Made by a program: the position numbers and the translations under genes. From assembly GCA_902651635.1 (NCBI GenBank), contig CACRSC010000021.1:180630-244629 (forward strand): DNA of 64,000 bases. Reading direction: 5' to 3'. Of the stretch, positions 20,060 to 32,000 are shown piece by piece; the stretch's first letter is position 1, and every line of letters begins with the position of its first letter. Under the pieces are notes generated by a model. That model was not told where the DNA came from, did no database searches, and saw only the letters and a list, made by a program, of their open reading frames with translations. This stretch comes from Mastigamoeba balamuthi (taxonomy: Eukaryota > Evosea > Mastigamoebida > Mastigamoebidae).

Positions 20060-22850
20060 ATGGCCACGAACCCCGCACTGGACCACGAGTTCATCACGGT
20101 GGGCCCCGGCTACGTCGACATCGTGGCGCCCAAGGACCTCTGGCACTCGTGGTCAGCAGCTCACTCCGGCTCTCAGAGACCGTCTCTCACGGTTCTCCCA
20201 CTCTCAGGCCGTCGACAGAGGCCGACTACAGCAGCGAGACCATCTACACGGCGCTGAGGAAGGTGGCCGAGGCGCGGCCGCAGAAGGACTTCCTGGGGTG
20301 GCGCGAGCCGCCGGCGCAGGGGCAGCGCAGGTGGAGCCCGTACAGGTACCTCTCCTACAGCGCCGCCTGCGACGCCATCGACGACGTCGGCAGCGCCCTC
20401 GTCCACCTCGGCATGGCCCGCGGCGACTTCGGCGCCATCCTCGCCAACAACTGCCCCGAGTGGGTGCGTCGTCCGTCCCCTGCGCCCTGTCAGCTGCTGC
20501 TCTCTGTTGTGCCCCCTGTTCTTGTTCGTGTTCCTGTCCGGATCTGCGCGAAATGCGGCGCCGCTGTTCGGGTCTTATGCGCACCCCCCTGCGGTGGCGT
20601 TGGTGGGCCGGGGGGACGTGCGTCACCGGAGCCGCGCTGAGATGTGCTGTGCTGAGTTGAGCTGTGCGTGTTTTCTGTTATTTCGTGCGCATTTCCGGGG
20701 ATTCTGAGCAGCTACCCCTGGCCACGCTGGGGCCTTTCCGCTCTTTCTGCCTGTATGGGCGTGAGGGCGGGCTTCCTCCTCGTGCCCTCGTGCCCGCTCC
20801 CCCCGCGATCCACGGCTCACCACCCCGCTCGCTCCCTGGCCTCGTGCGTCGCGCAGGTGCTCTGCGAGTTCGCCATGTTCCGGCAGGGCATGACCACTGT
20901 CCCCCTCTACCCCACATACGGCCGCCACGCCCTCAGTTGAGCCGCACCTCTCTCTCTCTCTCCCCTCTCCCTCCCCTCGTGTGGCTCACGGGCACACGGC
21001 ACTGCAGCGTACATACTGGACCAGACGGAGCTCCGCGTGGCCTTTGTGTCGAGGGCGATGCTGCAGGTGCTCGTCGAGGCCGTCGAGGCCCAGGACGAGA
21101 AGAAGCGCGTGCTGCGCGTCGCCGTCGACATGACCGGCGGGCCCTCGCTCGCCTCGGCCGCCGCCCCGCTGGACGCCGCCCTGGCGCAGCGCGCGGCCGC
21201 TGTGGGCCTGCGGCTCGTGCTGTGGGACGAGGTCGCCCGCATGGGCCGCGAGCGCAGGGCGCCGGCCACGCCCGGGGCGCCCAGCGACGTGCACAGCGTC
21301 ATCTACACGTCGGGGACGACGGGCAGCCCCAAGGGCGCCGTCACGACGCACAGCGCGGTGCTGCACACGACGACCAAGGTCATGGGCCACGCCTGCATCG
21401 GCGAGGACCCCAGCCTCAACGCGCACTTCAGCTACCTCCCGCTCGCACACGTCTTTGAGCGCGCCATCATGGGCTCTGCCATCCGCGGCGGCGCCACCAT
21501 CGGTGCGCCCTCTTCCTGCCTCTCTGGCGACGGGAGCTGACCGTCCTCTGTCCTCTTCTGGTGGTGTCTGTTGTGTCTGTGATTGACTCTTGTTGTACGT
21601 GGTGTCCGCGCTGTCTGTGCTGTCTGTACTCTCTCTCTCTCTCGCAGGGTTCTCATGCGGGTCGCTGCCGCTGCTGCTGGACGACATTGCCGAGTTCAAG
21701 CCGACGTACCTGATCGGGGTGCCGCGCGTGTGGAAGCGCATCTACGACAAGGTGTCGCAGGTGGTCGCCGAGTCGGGGTTCCTGAAGCGCAGCCTGTTCC
21801 AGTACGCCATGTGGTCCAAGGGCTGCGCCGAGAACGGCTCGTGGTCGCTGATCAACTGGGACCGCGTCGTCTTTGGCCGCATGGCCGAGAAGCTCGGCGG
21901 CCGGTGCAAGTTCATCCTCTCGGGCGCCGCCCCGCTCAAGGAGGAGCTCTCGACGTGGATGTCGCGCTGCTTCTGCATCGAGGTCCTGCAGTCGTACGGC
22001 CTCACCGAGACGTTTGGCGGCGTCGTCGCCTCGGCGCCCCCGTTCAACCGCAGCTCGCCCGCCTCGGTGGGCCACGCCTGCATGTTCAGCACCGTCCGCC
22101 TCGTCGACACGCCCGAGCTCAACTACCTCACCACCAACGAGCGCCCCGCTGGCGAGATCTGTGCGCTGTGCCCCCTCGGCCCGCAGTTTGCGTCTCCCGC
22201 TCCCGTTCTCAAAGCGGACGGCGAACCCCTCAGGGCTGAGGGGTGAGGGCACGATGGCGGGGTACTACAAGGACCCCGAGGCCACGGCGGCCGCGGTGAC
22301 GCCCGACGGGTGGTTCAAGACGGGCGACATCGCGTGCGTCAACGCCGACGGCACGGTGACGGTCATCGACCGCGTCAAGAACCTCTTCAAGCTCGCGCAG
22401 GGCGAGTACGTGCCCGCCGAGTACATCGAGACGCTGCTCTCGTCGTGCAAGCTCGTCGCCCAGGTCTGGGTCCACGGCGACAGCACCGAGAACTTCATCA
22501 TCGCCTTCGCGGTGCCCAACTTCGAGAGCCTCTGCCCCGCGCTCAGCGCCGGCCCCGCGGCCGCGCTCGCGCGCAGGTGCGAGGAGGACAAGTACCAGGG
22601 CCCCGCCGCGCAGGAGCTCTGCGACACGCCCGAGGCCCGGGCGCTCGTGCTGGGCGAGTTTGAGCGCATCTCCAAGGAGGCCAACCTGCCGGGGTTCCAG
22701 TGGGTGCGGGGCCTGGGGCTCGAGGCCGACGCGTGGACCGTCGAGAACGGGCTGGCCACGCCGACGTTCAAGCTCAAGAGGCCGCTGATGCGCGAGCGGT
22801 TCAAGTCCAAGATCGAGGCGCTGGTCGCCGAGGTCAAGTCCAAGCAGTGA
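20060..22850 (+). CDS. Long-chain acyl-CoA synthetase (AMP-forming)
   Basis: Six exons: 20060-20151, 20208-20463, 20857-20935, 21008-21502, 21648-22160, 22234-22850; 683 residues, the usual length for eukaryotic ACSL/LACS. Motifs: ATP/AMP signature IYTSGTTGSPKG (near 240), YLPLAHVFER, PTYLIGVPRVW, GYGLTE-type SYGLTETFGG, W-L-RG.GTMAGYYKD, TGDIA, and IDRVKNLFKLAQGEYV. It activates long-chain fatty acids to acyl-CoA, normally at ER, peroxisome or lipid-droplet membranes. The C-terminal domain ends KIEALVAEVKSKQ, close to family norms. The third intron has an unusual GTTGAG donor, and the 393-nt second intron is the longest. No peroxisomal SKL tail is seen. Many introns in this gene contrast with the nearly intronless catalytic part of the neighbouring PDE gene. 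Confidence 0.92.
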
Positions 22851-23354
22851 GTGAGCGGTCCAGGGCCCCCCGCCTCGTGTACTAGACAATTCAACGCCGG
22901 CATCACGTCTTCCCCTGAGGGAGCGCCTTCACCACCCTACCCAGTGCTCGTGGCTCGAATGCTTCACGGAACCCAACTGACAGGAATGAGCACGAGCAAG
23001 GTGTGCTCGGAGATCATGGTGATGCTTGGGAACAAGTACTCGGTGGTCCCGAAACGTCAGGGAAGTGCGATTACCGAGCCAACGCCATCGACGGGCTGCG
23101 AGATCTGAGCGTGAGGTCCACGCAGTGTGAGTGCAGAGGCTTGGTGACATCTGGGGCAGGCTGTGTGTTTGCGCACAGGGCTTGTCCTTCGTCGGTATCG
23201 CCGGGCAGAGAACTATCCAGGCGGCTGGTCGCACTTGAACAGCGCCTGGGGGCAGGCCGAGAAAACAACACAACGACAAACGAGAAGTGTGGGCTTCTGG
23301 TGCTACACAAGTTCCCCAGTGCCAGTTCGAGGAGTCCTATACTCTGGGCGCAGT
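22851..23354. other. Intergenic region between convergent genes
   Basis: About 500 nt between the 3' ends of the acyl-CoA synthetase (+) and the kinase (-). No coding pattern or RNA gene seen. Confidence 0.5.
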
Positions 23355-25510
23355 TCAGATGACTGTGGGGCTCGCGTGCGTGCGGGCGAACAGGTGCCTG
23401 AGTCCCTTCCTGTAGTGCCCCGATCGCCTGTCGAGGCTGTCCTGCTCGCGCGCGAGCTGCCTGGCCATCTCCTTGACCGCCTGCACGATCATCTTCTTGT
23501 GCTCCCGCTCGACGCGGACCTCGAGGTTGCCCAGCTCCTTCTCGATGGCCACGTCGTCGACCAGGAACAGCAGCGATAGGCTGTCCCCGCACGTCCCCTG
23601 CGACTCTGCAAGGTCCAGGAAGTCCACGTCCTCCGAGACGAGCGACCCGCTCTCGTCCAGCGTCTGCTGCTCGAGCGGCGGCAGCGCCCGCTGCGACAGG
23701 TTGATCGCCACGAGCTCCCGCCTGTCCGTCTGCTGCGCCGCCGCCACGTCGCTGTCCACCCGGAGCATCGCTGCGGGCCTCTCGAGCGGCGGCGGTATCG
23801 GCGACGCCGTCGCGTTGCGAACGCGGTAGATCTCGTCCATCGGCTGCTGCGGCAGCCGCGAGGGCCCCTGCGTGGCGTCCGTGCGCCTGGGGGACCCCGA
23901 CTCCTGCGTGGCAGTGCTGCGGGGGCTCGAGAAGGCGCTGGCGGGCCTCGCGGTGGCCGCGCGGGCCGTGGGGTGCGCGCTCTCGATGTAGAGGTTGAGC
24001 TCCGAGGGCCGCGTGCTGACGGCGATCTTGGTGAGCAGCGACACCTTGTGCTGCAGCATCTGCGCGGCCAGCACGCCCCGGATGGCGCCCTTGAGCTTGT
24101 GCCTCGCGTTGAACATGCGCAGCCCGTGCGCTGCCTCCGGCAGTGGCTCCCTCCCCCGCAGCTCCGCCTGCCGCGGTGTTGTCGCCCGTCAGCTGTGCTC
24201 GCAATGGTCCCGCCCACCCCACTCTCTCACCTTGAACCATGGGTGGCCGAGGGCCTGCTTGGCGGTGGGCCTCTCTGAGGGCTTGCTGGTCAGCAGGTTC
24301 CGCACGAGGTCGATGGCCATCTGGGCAGGCCTTTCAGAAACGGGCTGATGCGAGCGACTGCGCACCGGAGAGATCGTCTTCCACTGCTCCTCCTCGAACG
24401 TGGGCGACCCCGTCAGCGTGTCCTCCATCCAGTCGTCGTCGCTGTTGTCCAGAGAGAACGGCGCACGACCGGCAAGCCTGCGCCCCCCGCGCTGTGGTCA
24501 GTTGTGCCGTCACGATGGATGGCAGCGACGCCCGCACAGAATGTAGAGAACGATGCCGATCGACCACATGTCGCACATCCTGCTGTAGGGCCGCGGCGAG
24601 GACGTCCTCGCGCACATGATGACCTGCGAGGGGCGGGCCGTCAGTGGCGGGACGGTGGTGGGGAGTGGCGCGGTGCCTCTGGGGCCATGAAGCCCGGGGT
24701 GCCCGTGCAGACGCAGAGCTCCCGCGACTCGTTGTCGAAGCACGAGAGGTCGAAGTCCGCGATCTTAATCGTCGCCTCGTCGCTGCCGTCCGAGAGCCTG
24801 GGCCACGTCCCCGCAGCCGCGGTTAGGGCGGCGGCATGGGGAGGGGAGTGTGCGAGCCCTCACAGGAAGTTGTCGAGCTTGATGTCGCGGTGGATGACGC
24901 CCCGCGAGTGCATGTGGTCGACGGCCTCGAGGATCTGGGCGACGATCTCCCGGGCCCTGTGCTCGCAGTAGCTCTTGTCCTTGCTGACCCTGTCGAGCAT
25001 GTCCCCGCCCTTGACCCTGGGGGCTGGCCGTGAGTCGCAGGGGACCCCCATCGCCCCCGGGCGGCTGCAGCGCGGCGCACAGCTCCATCGCCATGTAGAA
25101 GTGCGACGGGCTCTCGAGGGCCTCGAACAGGTGGACGACTGCGACCGCGAAACCCCCGATGAGAACGAACCGGTGGTGCGCCCGCGAGGAATCGGCGTAC
25201 TGTGCGGGTGGTCGAGCGAGTGCATGATGCGGGCCTCGAACGCTGGCCGCGAGTCCCTGCCCTTGGCCATCACCTTCACGGCCACCTCAGCCCCGTCGGC
25301 CCTCCGCACCGCCCGGTACACCGACCCCGCCGCGCCCCTGCACCGCGGGGGTAGGAAAAACGCGCTGAGAACCGTAACCGGCCGGGATGGCGACCCAACT
25401 GGCCCAGCAGGTCGCCGTTGGCGTCGAACGCGTAGAGAGACGTCAGCGGCTGGTCGGCCTTGAGCCCGCGCACGGGCACCTTGCCGCGCCCGGCGCCTCT
25501 GACCGACACG
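23355..25510 (-). CDS. CaMK-like Ser/Thr protein kinase
   Basis: Nine exons on the minus strand: about 25510-25400, 25337-25201, 25138-25081, 25016-24864, 24797-24677, 24623-24538, 24477-24366, 24320-24231, 24167-23355; about 560 residues. Visible motifs: Gly loop LLGQGAAGSVYRAV, AVKVM (ATP lysine), MELVKGGDMLDRV, catalytic loop VIHRDIKLDNFL, metal motif DFD instead of DFG, activation segment GTPGFMAPE, DMWSIGIVLYILLAG, and LLTSKPSERPTAKQALGHPWF. After the kinase lobe comes HKLKGAIRGVLAAQML, which resembles a CaM-binding/autoinhibitory helix, and a C-terminal helical tail. The CAMK group is the best fit. The intron 24676-24624 begins GC (GCACCG). The true start is not found; the 5' limit given is the open exon end near the divergent CUE-Smr promoter. 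Confidence 0.8.
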
Positions 25511-25687
25511 GCTGCACCCACTTTCGGGGGTGGTGATTTCCGCGGAACCGGTGCTGGGCCGCTTTTGCCAGACAGAGCAATGCTGAAAAAGATCACGGCG
25601 GGTATCTCTTTTCGGGCAATATCGCCGCGAGGGAAAAGATCCGCGCATCTTCTCCCGGGAGATATTTTCCCCTTCCCTCTGTTTCGG
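25511..25687. promoter_or_regulatory. Compact divergent promoter, kinase / CUE-Smr
   Basis: The kinase (-) and CUE-Smr gene (+) start within roughly 200 nt of each other. The spacer is less GC-rich and contains AGATATTTTCC near 25660 and GGGCAATATCGCC near 25613, members of the recurring motif set described in Part 2. The kinase's first exon may also extend into it. Confidence 0.45.
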
Positions 25688-27795
25688 ATGAGCGGGCAGC
25701 AGGAGGGTGCAGTGGAGGACTGGGTGTGGGAGGGCGCAGACGGGGACCAGAAGGCCAGCCAGGCGTGGGAGGACCACGCGGCCCTCGTCGCCCAGCAGCT
25801 GTGCGCCGATTTCGGCCTGAGAGCCGACGACGAGCTGCTGGGCCTGCGGGCAGTGGCGGACATCGTGCGGGCCAACCGGCTCGACAGGGACGCTGCGGCC
25901 AACGCCATCGCCGACGTCCTCGAGTCCCTGCAGCAGCAGCAGAAGCAGGCAGGCGGCAGTGCCCTCGGGGGCCCGCACAAGTCTCCAGCAGCCAAGAAGA
26001 AGAAGAAGAAGGTACCCCTTGCCACTCCCACCCACAGGCCACCTCTGCCGCGCCGGGAGGAGGGCGGAGCACAGTCCCCATGCCAACGGCATGCAGCCCC
26101 TTGCAGGGCTCACCTCCAGACACTTCCGGTCGCGAATGCGAACTGAAACTGTCGTAACTGACTGCCCAACTTTATTATAAACTGGGCAGCAGTGAAGGCA
26201 GCGCCAGCTGACCCCGCCAAGAGCAGAGGCCAGCCCAGCCAGTGCCCTCTCTCTTCTGACCCCGCCAAGAGCAGAAGCCAGCCCAGCCGGTGCCGCTGGC
26301 CGTTGCGGTCGCGGCGCAGAAGAGCGAGGAGGACGAGCAGGAGCAGACGGCCAAGGCGGAGGAGCAGAGGGCCGTGGAGTTCCTGACGGGCCTCATGCCG
26401 GGTGTCGACGAGCAGGACGCCCGCGCGGCCCTGTGGCAGGCCGGCGGCGACGTCCCCTCTGCCGCTGCAGCCCTGGCCCTCGAGGTCGACGACAAGCAGC
26501 TCTGCGAGGCCATGTGGGGCGACCTCGTCGACGTCCCCAGGCCCGCGGCCTCCCCGGGCGCCCTGCAGCCCCCAGAGCCCGACTTCGACTTCGAGGGTGT
26601 GCCAGCGACGCCTCTGAGCCCCGCGAGGCCCGTCTAACCGCCGGCGTGCCCCCGCGCAGTGCCCCAGAGGCTCAGGAAGCCCCTGCAGGCGGTCTGCGAG
26701 ATGCTGCCGGACCTGCCAGCCGACGTCGCGCTCGTGCTGCTCCGCCAGAGCAAAGGCAACGCCGAGCGCGCCGTCCAGCTGGCCCTCGCCCAGATCGACG
26801 CTGCCAACGGCGGCGGCAGCTCCGACGGCGACGGCGGCCCGCTGCCCTCGCTGGCGAGCTGCTCCGCGGCCATGTGGGCCAACTACGCCAAGGCCGTCGC
26901 CCCGCGGCCCTCGCCGAGCCCACCGGCGGCCGCCACGACGCCGCCGCCGCGGTCGCCCGTGTGGGACGACGAGCCGCGCAGGGGCATGGACGCGGGCGAG
27001 CGGCTGAGCCTGGCGCAGCTCAAGGAGGCGGTGCCCGCGTGCGTCCCCGAGGACGTCGTCGGCTGGGTCTTCGAGGCCTGCGGGCGTTCGACCAAGGCGG
27101 CCTGCGCGTCGCTCGTCGAGCTCTTCCCGGCCCTCCGCGGCGTCCAGCAGCCCTCGGCCGAGGCCGCCAAGTCCAACGGGGCGCGCGTGGTGCTCGCCGA
27201 GGCCGCGCAGGAGCGCAGGAGACGCAAGAAGCCCGCGGCCAAGGCCGGCAGCGGCGACCCGCAGGCGCCCAGGACGCTCGCCAACGTCGAGGTCGAGCCC
27301 GCGCAGGAGCGGAGGGCCGCGCACACGACGTGGGACCGCGAGAAGGCGTCGGCCAGGGCCACGGAGCTGTCGAGGCAGCGCGACCAGCTCTACTCGCGGG
27401 CAGCCGCCGCGTTCGTCGCCGGCGACGGAGTGCTCGCCAAGGAGCTCTCGGAGCGCGGGCGCCAGGTCGCCGCGCAGGTGGCCGCGCTGCGCAGCCACGC
27501 GCTCGACGCCGCCGAGCGGGACGCGGCCTGCATGGGCCGCGGCGAGTCGATGCTCGACCTGCACGGGTACAACGTCCAGCAGGCGCTGCGGGCCCTCGAG
27601 GCGTTCCTCAAGGAGGTCAGGGCCAGGCCGTTCAAGGGCCCGCACGTAGTCAACGTCATAACGGGCCTGGGGACCCACAGCAAGGACAGGACGTCGAGGC
27701 TGACGCCTGCGGTTCTGCGGTTCCTCGAGACGAACGACTACGAGTACTCGAAGCACAACGGCTTCTTTCTCATACGTGTACGCGGTATCGACTGA
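25688..27795 (+). CDS. CUE-like domains + DUF1771 + Smr domain protein
   Basis: Exons 25688-26011, about 26275-26596 (26287 is an equally possible start) and 26660-27795; about 590 residues. The N-terminal half has several helical UBA/CUE-like units: FLTGLMPGVDEQDARAALWQ, VCEMLPDLPADVALVLLRQS, LKEAVPACVPEDVVGWVFEA, each followed by A.A..L. A Lys run closes exon 1. DUF1771 (ATELSRQRDQLYSRAAAAF, HALDAAERDAACM) precedes an Smr domain with LDLHGYNVQQAL, VINVITGLGTHS-type VVNVITGLGTHS, and a C-terminal NGFFLIRVRG. The architecture matches N4BP2/CUEDC-like and plant CTC-interacting Smr proteins; Smr domains in the family bind or nick nucleic acid (ribosome rescue, no-go decay). CUE units suggest ubiquitin binding. 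An LDLHG motif is intact. Confidence 0.85.
26208..26295 (+). repeat. 48-nt tandem duplication across a 3' splice site
   Basis: CTGACCCCGCCAAGAGCAG with the following AG-CCAGCCCAGCC.GTGCC occurs twice, starting at 26208 and 26256 (offset 48, a multiple of three). The second copy carries the acceptor of CUE-Smr exon 2, so the first is a ready-made upstream alternative acceptor. Confidence 0.75.
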
Positions 27796-27953
27796 CGCCA
27801 CCAGAGCGCGCACTCCCCGTGGAGAGTGCAGCATCCCCACACCACCACCCTGTCAATCAACTCATTTTCAATTCAATTCAATTCAATTCGTTTGCACTCG
27901 GACGACTGTTCATTGTTCTGTATAGCTCGGTGCTTCCGTGGCGTTTTCGGGGA

Positions 27954-28787
27954 CTAGGCGCTCGTGTTGGGCACGTTGGTCGACCTGCGGCGGTCGGTGA
28001 GGCCCAGGAAGGACACCGAGATGTCCTTCTCGGCCTGCAGCAGCGCGTGCCTGAGCTCTGCGCTCGACCTGCAGACGACGCCGTCGCCGTCGTGGCCGGG
28101 CAGCAGCGCGAAGGGCCAGTCGGCCTTCCAGAAGTCCGCCCACGGGTACGCGGCCGCGGCCTGGCGCAGGAACCTCAGGTCCGCTGTCACGGCGAAGCAG
28201 TAGTTGAGCGGGGCCCCGGTCGTGTCGTCCCTGTCGCTGAGCTCGTCGGCGGCCTGCGCCCTGTCGGTCTCGCGCAGGATCCGCTTCGCTGCTCCCCGCG
28301 AGCACTGCAGCCACAGCACCGGCCTGTCGCAGCGCCGCGCAGCAGAGTAGGGTCAGTGCCACGTGTGAAGACCGACGAGGAAGGGGGGGGAGCGGATTCC
28401 CCAACAGTTCTCGCGGCAGGCGAGGGCGGTTAGGTTTTCCCAACGGCCCGTGAAACGGGTGAAGTGTTTTGTGCACCTCTGCAGTGTTTGCTCGGGCGTG
28501 GCCAGCGGGACGCTCGACCCCCACAGCGCCACGCGGACCTCGAAGCCCGCCTCGTCCTCGCGCGCGGGCAGCGTCTCCGCGAGCAGGGGCGAGTAGACGC
28601 GGACGTGCGGGTCCGGGGCCGCCGACGAGGGCGACGGCGACAGGGCCAGCGGCGAAGTCTGCGTGGTCGACGTGCTGCGCGTGCGGTGCAGCATCAGGAG
28701 GCTCCCGCACAGCAGCGAGTCGCGTGCGCGCTGCTGCCTCTGCTGCTGCACCCTGGTGCGGCGGCTGGTCGAGTGCGAGGTGCCCAT
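27954..28787 (-). CDS. Unknown protein, possibly N-myristoylated
   Basis: Exons 28787-28477 and 28323-27954 (153-nt intron, GTGCAC donor) give about 226 residues. The start MGTSHSTS fits an N-myristoylation site (Gly2, Ser6), suggesting membrane attachment. A Ser/Thr/Pro-rich linker follows (about 35-60), then FEVRVALWGSSVPLATPEQ, PVLWLQCSRGAAKRILRET, FAVTADLRFLRQAAAAYP and SFLGLTDRRR. The strand-helix alternation looks like a compact alpha/beta domain, but I recognise no family. Convergent with the CUE-Smr gene, their stops about 160 nt apart. A (CAATT)n run lies at about 27865-27890 in the shared 3' region. Confidence 0.6.
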
Positions 28788-29056
28788 TGTGCAGTGCTGC
28801 AGTGGCTGACTCCAGTCCTGCCCTGAAGTGGTGCCGGAGATTTGTCTCCGTGTCCTGCGGTCTTTGATTCCGCATCTGATTCTGATTTCAGTTCCGCGTG
28901 GCCTGAAGGGCCCTCGAGGTCTCGCTCATCTTCGGACAGCGCGATCTCCTTCAGTGCGCGGTCGTCATGGTTTCGCTGATGCCCGACAATTGTTTACGAT
29001 AAACGATCAACACATAACACAGTTTCTCACTCCGTTTTTCAACGCACGCTGTTACC

Positions 29057-32000
29057 ATGTTGGGCTGGCTGAGAAAGAGGGGCTCAGCTTCAGCCGCCCC
29101 CCGTGTCCGTCGTCTCCGGCTGGACGAGGACTGCGACCCCCTCTACTGGGGCCAGCACAAGCCCGTGGTCATTCACGACCTCGGCTACAACTGCGACCTC
29201 TGCGGGTACTCAGTGATCCCGCCCGGTCTTCCCAAAAATAACTCGGGCGGGGGGCCAGCGAGGCCATCGACGCAGCGGCGACGCGGTACTACTGCGCGCA
29301 GTGCGACGAGGACCAGGTGAGCTTCGACCTGTGCGAGGCGTGCCACTCGCAGCACGACGCGGGCCACGCCCTCGTAGCGCTGCGCCCCTCGCACTGGCGG
29401 CCGCTCAGCGCGTGGCCCTCTGTGGCCCTCGGCCTCCGCGACCGCTTCCTCTGCTACCGCGAGCGCCGCCTGCTGGCCCCCGACGCCCTCTCGCCCTCGC
29501 TGGCCTCCGAGTGGCTCACGTACGCCGACGTCTACTGCGCCGCGCGGTCGCTGGCGACGCGGCTGCACGCGCTGCTCCCGTCGGCGACGGCGGCGACGGC
29601 CGTGGCCATCGCGGCGGCCAACAGCGTCCGCTGGTGCGTCGCCGACTTCGCGCTGCACTTCCTCGGCGTCGTCGTCGCGCCCATCCCGGCGTCGATGACG
29701 CTCGAGCAGACCGCGAGGGCTCTGGCGCGCTCGGGCAGCCGCCTCGTGTTCGTCGACGGCGACCGCGCAGCGCTGCTGGCGTCGGACGCGTGGCCCGACG
29801 GCGTCGGCTGGAGCGTCGCCGAGGTGGTCACGATGCACGGAGGGCGCGCAGAGGCCTCGGAGCTCCAGAGCGCCCTCGCCGCCCGCGGGAGGCGCGCGCG
29901 AGTGACCCCGTGGGAGACAGCGGCTGCGAGCGTCGCCGTGTCCGGCTGGCTCCCGGTGAGGTCCCGCGGCCCCAGCGACCTCGCGACGATCCTCTTCACC
30001 TCGGGGACCACCGGCGGCGGCGAGCCGCGGGCCGTGGCCGTGCAGGAGCTCGTGCTGGCCGACGAGTTCCGGTCGCCGCCGCCCCCGTTCTTCTCCTCGT
30101 GCGTGCAGCTCGCGTACCTGCCACTCTCGTACTCGGCGCAGCGCCTGCTCCTCCTCGGCGTCATCAACGACGGCGGCCGCGCGGCCCTGTTCGGCGGCTC
30201 CGGCCTGGCGCTGTTCGACGCGCTGCGCAGAGTGCAGCCCACGTTCGTGCAGGCGCCGCCGCGCGTGTGGACTTCGCTGCGCGAGCAGTGCGACGCCGAG
30301 GCCGCCGCCGCCGAGAGGGACACGCCCGAGGACAGGAGGGCGCAGGCCCGCGAGCGCGTGCTGCGCGAGTGCGAGCGGTCGTTCGGCCCGCGGCTGCGCG
30401 AGATCAGCACGGGGAGCGCGCAGGTCCCCGAGGGCCTCGTCGAGTGGATGCGCGCGTGCTTCCGCAAGGCCACGGTCACCGAGGGCTACGGGACCACAGA
30501 GGCCGGGTCCATCGCGCGCAACGGCCTCCTGCGCGGCGACGTGGAGGTCCGGCTCGAGGACGTCCCCGAGCTGGGCTACTCGGGCGGCGACAGGCCGTTC
30601 CCGCGCGGGCTGCTGTGGGTGCGGACCCGCCACGTGACGCTCGGCTACTACGGCGACCGCGAGTCCACCAGCGAGGCGTTCGAGGGCGGTTTCAGCTGCA
30701 CTGGCGACATCGTCGAGCTCGAGCCCGACAGCAGGAAGATCCGCATCATCGACCGCAAGAACAACCACTTCAAGGCACAGACATCCGCCCCCCCCAACTC
30801 ATCTACGCCGCTCGCTTACATGGGGGCCGCGGAAACACCAGCTGAGCCAGGGCTGCTACGTCTCGCCGGAGCGGCTCGAGGTGGCGTTCTGCAAGTCGTC
30901 GCTGATCTCGAGCGCGTTCGTCTACGGCGAGGGGGAGTTCGACCAGGTGGTCGCCGCGGTGGTCCCCAGAGAGCAGGAGCTGCGCAGGGCCCTGGAGGCA
31001 GCCGGGGTGCCGCTCCCCGCAAGCTCCGCAGAGCTGTGCGCGTCGGGCGAGAGCGAGGGGCTCGTTCTGTCGCAGATGCGTGCGATCGCCCAGGAGCAGG
31101 GGTTCCAGCCGTTCGAGGTCCCCCGGGCTGTGCTGCTCGACGCGGCGCACTGGACGGCAGAGGACGGGCTGCTCACGTCGTCCCTCAAAGCGAACAGGGC
31201 CGCGCTGACCCGCAAGTACCGCGACAGGCTCAGAGCGCTCTACCACGGCCACCGGGCGCCGCAGCAGCCGTCGCCGCCCACAGGCGCCCAGACGCCCACA
31301 CTGAGCGGCGGCGGGACAGACCCAGTTGCTGCTCCTCTGCCAGCGGCGTCGCGGGAGGAGGAGCGGATGCTCGAGGCCGTGCAGGACGCGGCCGTGGAGT
31401 CGTTTGGCTCGCGGCCCGACAGCGACACGCCGCTGCGCAGCATCGGGTTCGACAGCCTCTCGGCCCTCAAGCTCGTCGAGAAGCTCCGGTCGCGCATCCG
31501 CGTCCGCGTCAACGTCGCCGCGCTCTACCGGCCCACCGCGACCGCGCGGTCGCTGGCGCAGGAGATGTGCGCCGCCGTGTCGCAGAGTCGCGCGAGCCTC
31601 GCGGAGCTGCTGGGTCCGCCGGCTGTCGACTGGGAGCTCGAGGGGATGCTGCACCCGCAGATCAGCGCGCTCCTACTGGCGCAGCGCAAGGGCAGCAGGG
31701 CCGAGGGCGTCCTCATCACAGGGGCAACGGGCCTCGTCGGGGCGCACGTGCTCGCCGAGGCCGTGCGCGCGTGGCCCAAGCGGGCGTGCAGGTTCTTCTG
31801 CCTCTGCAGGGGCGACCCCGCGCGGCTCCGGGAGGCCCTGGGGCGGCGCCACGTGCTGCTGGACGACGACAGGGTGGTCCCCGTCGCCGGGGACGTCTGC
31901 GAGCTCAGGCTGGGGCTCGGCGACGCGCTGTGGGGGCGGCTGGCCGACGAGGTCGGCGTCGTGCTGCACTGCGCGGCCCACGTGAGCGCCGCGCTGCCCT

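Noticed and set aside
30775-30841. In-frame continuation of the CAR exon without splicing
   Set aside because: It would insert an unrelated stretch and shift frame before LSQGCYVSPE; the GC-AG intron restores the conserved NNHFKLSQG motif.
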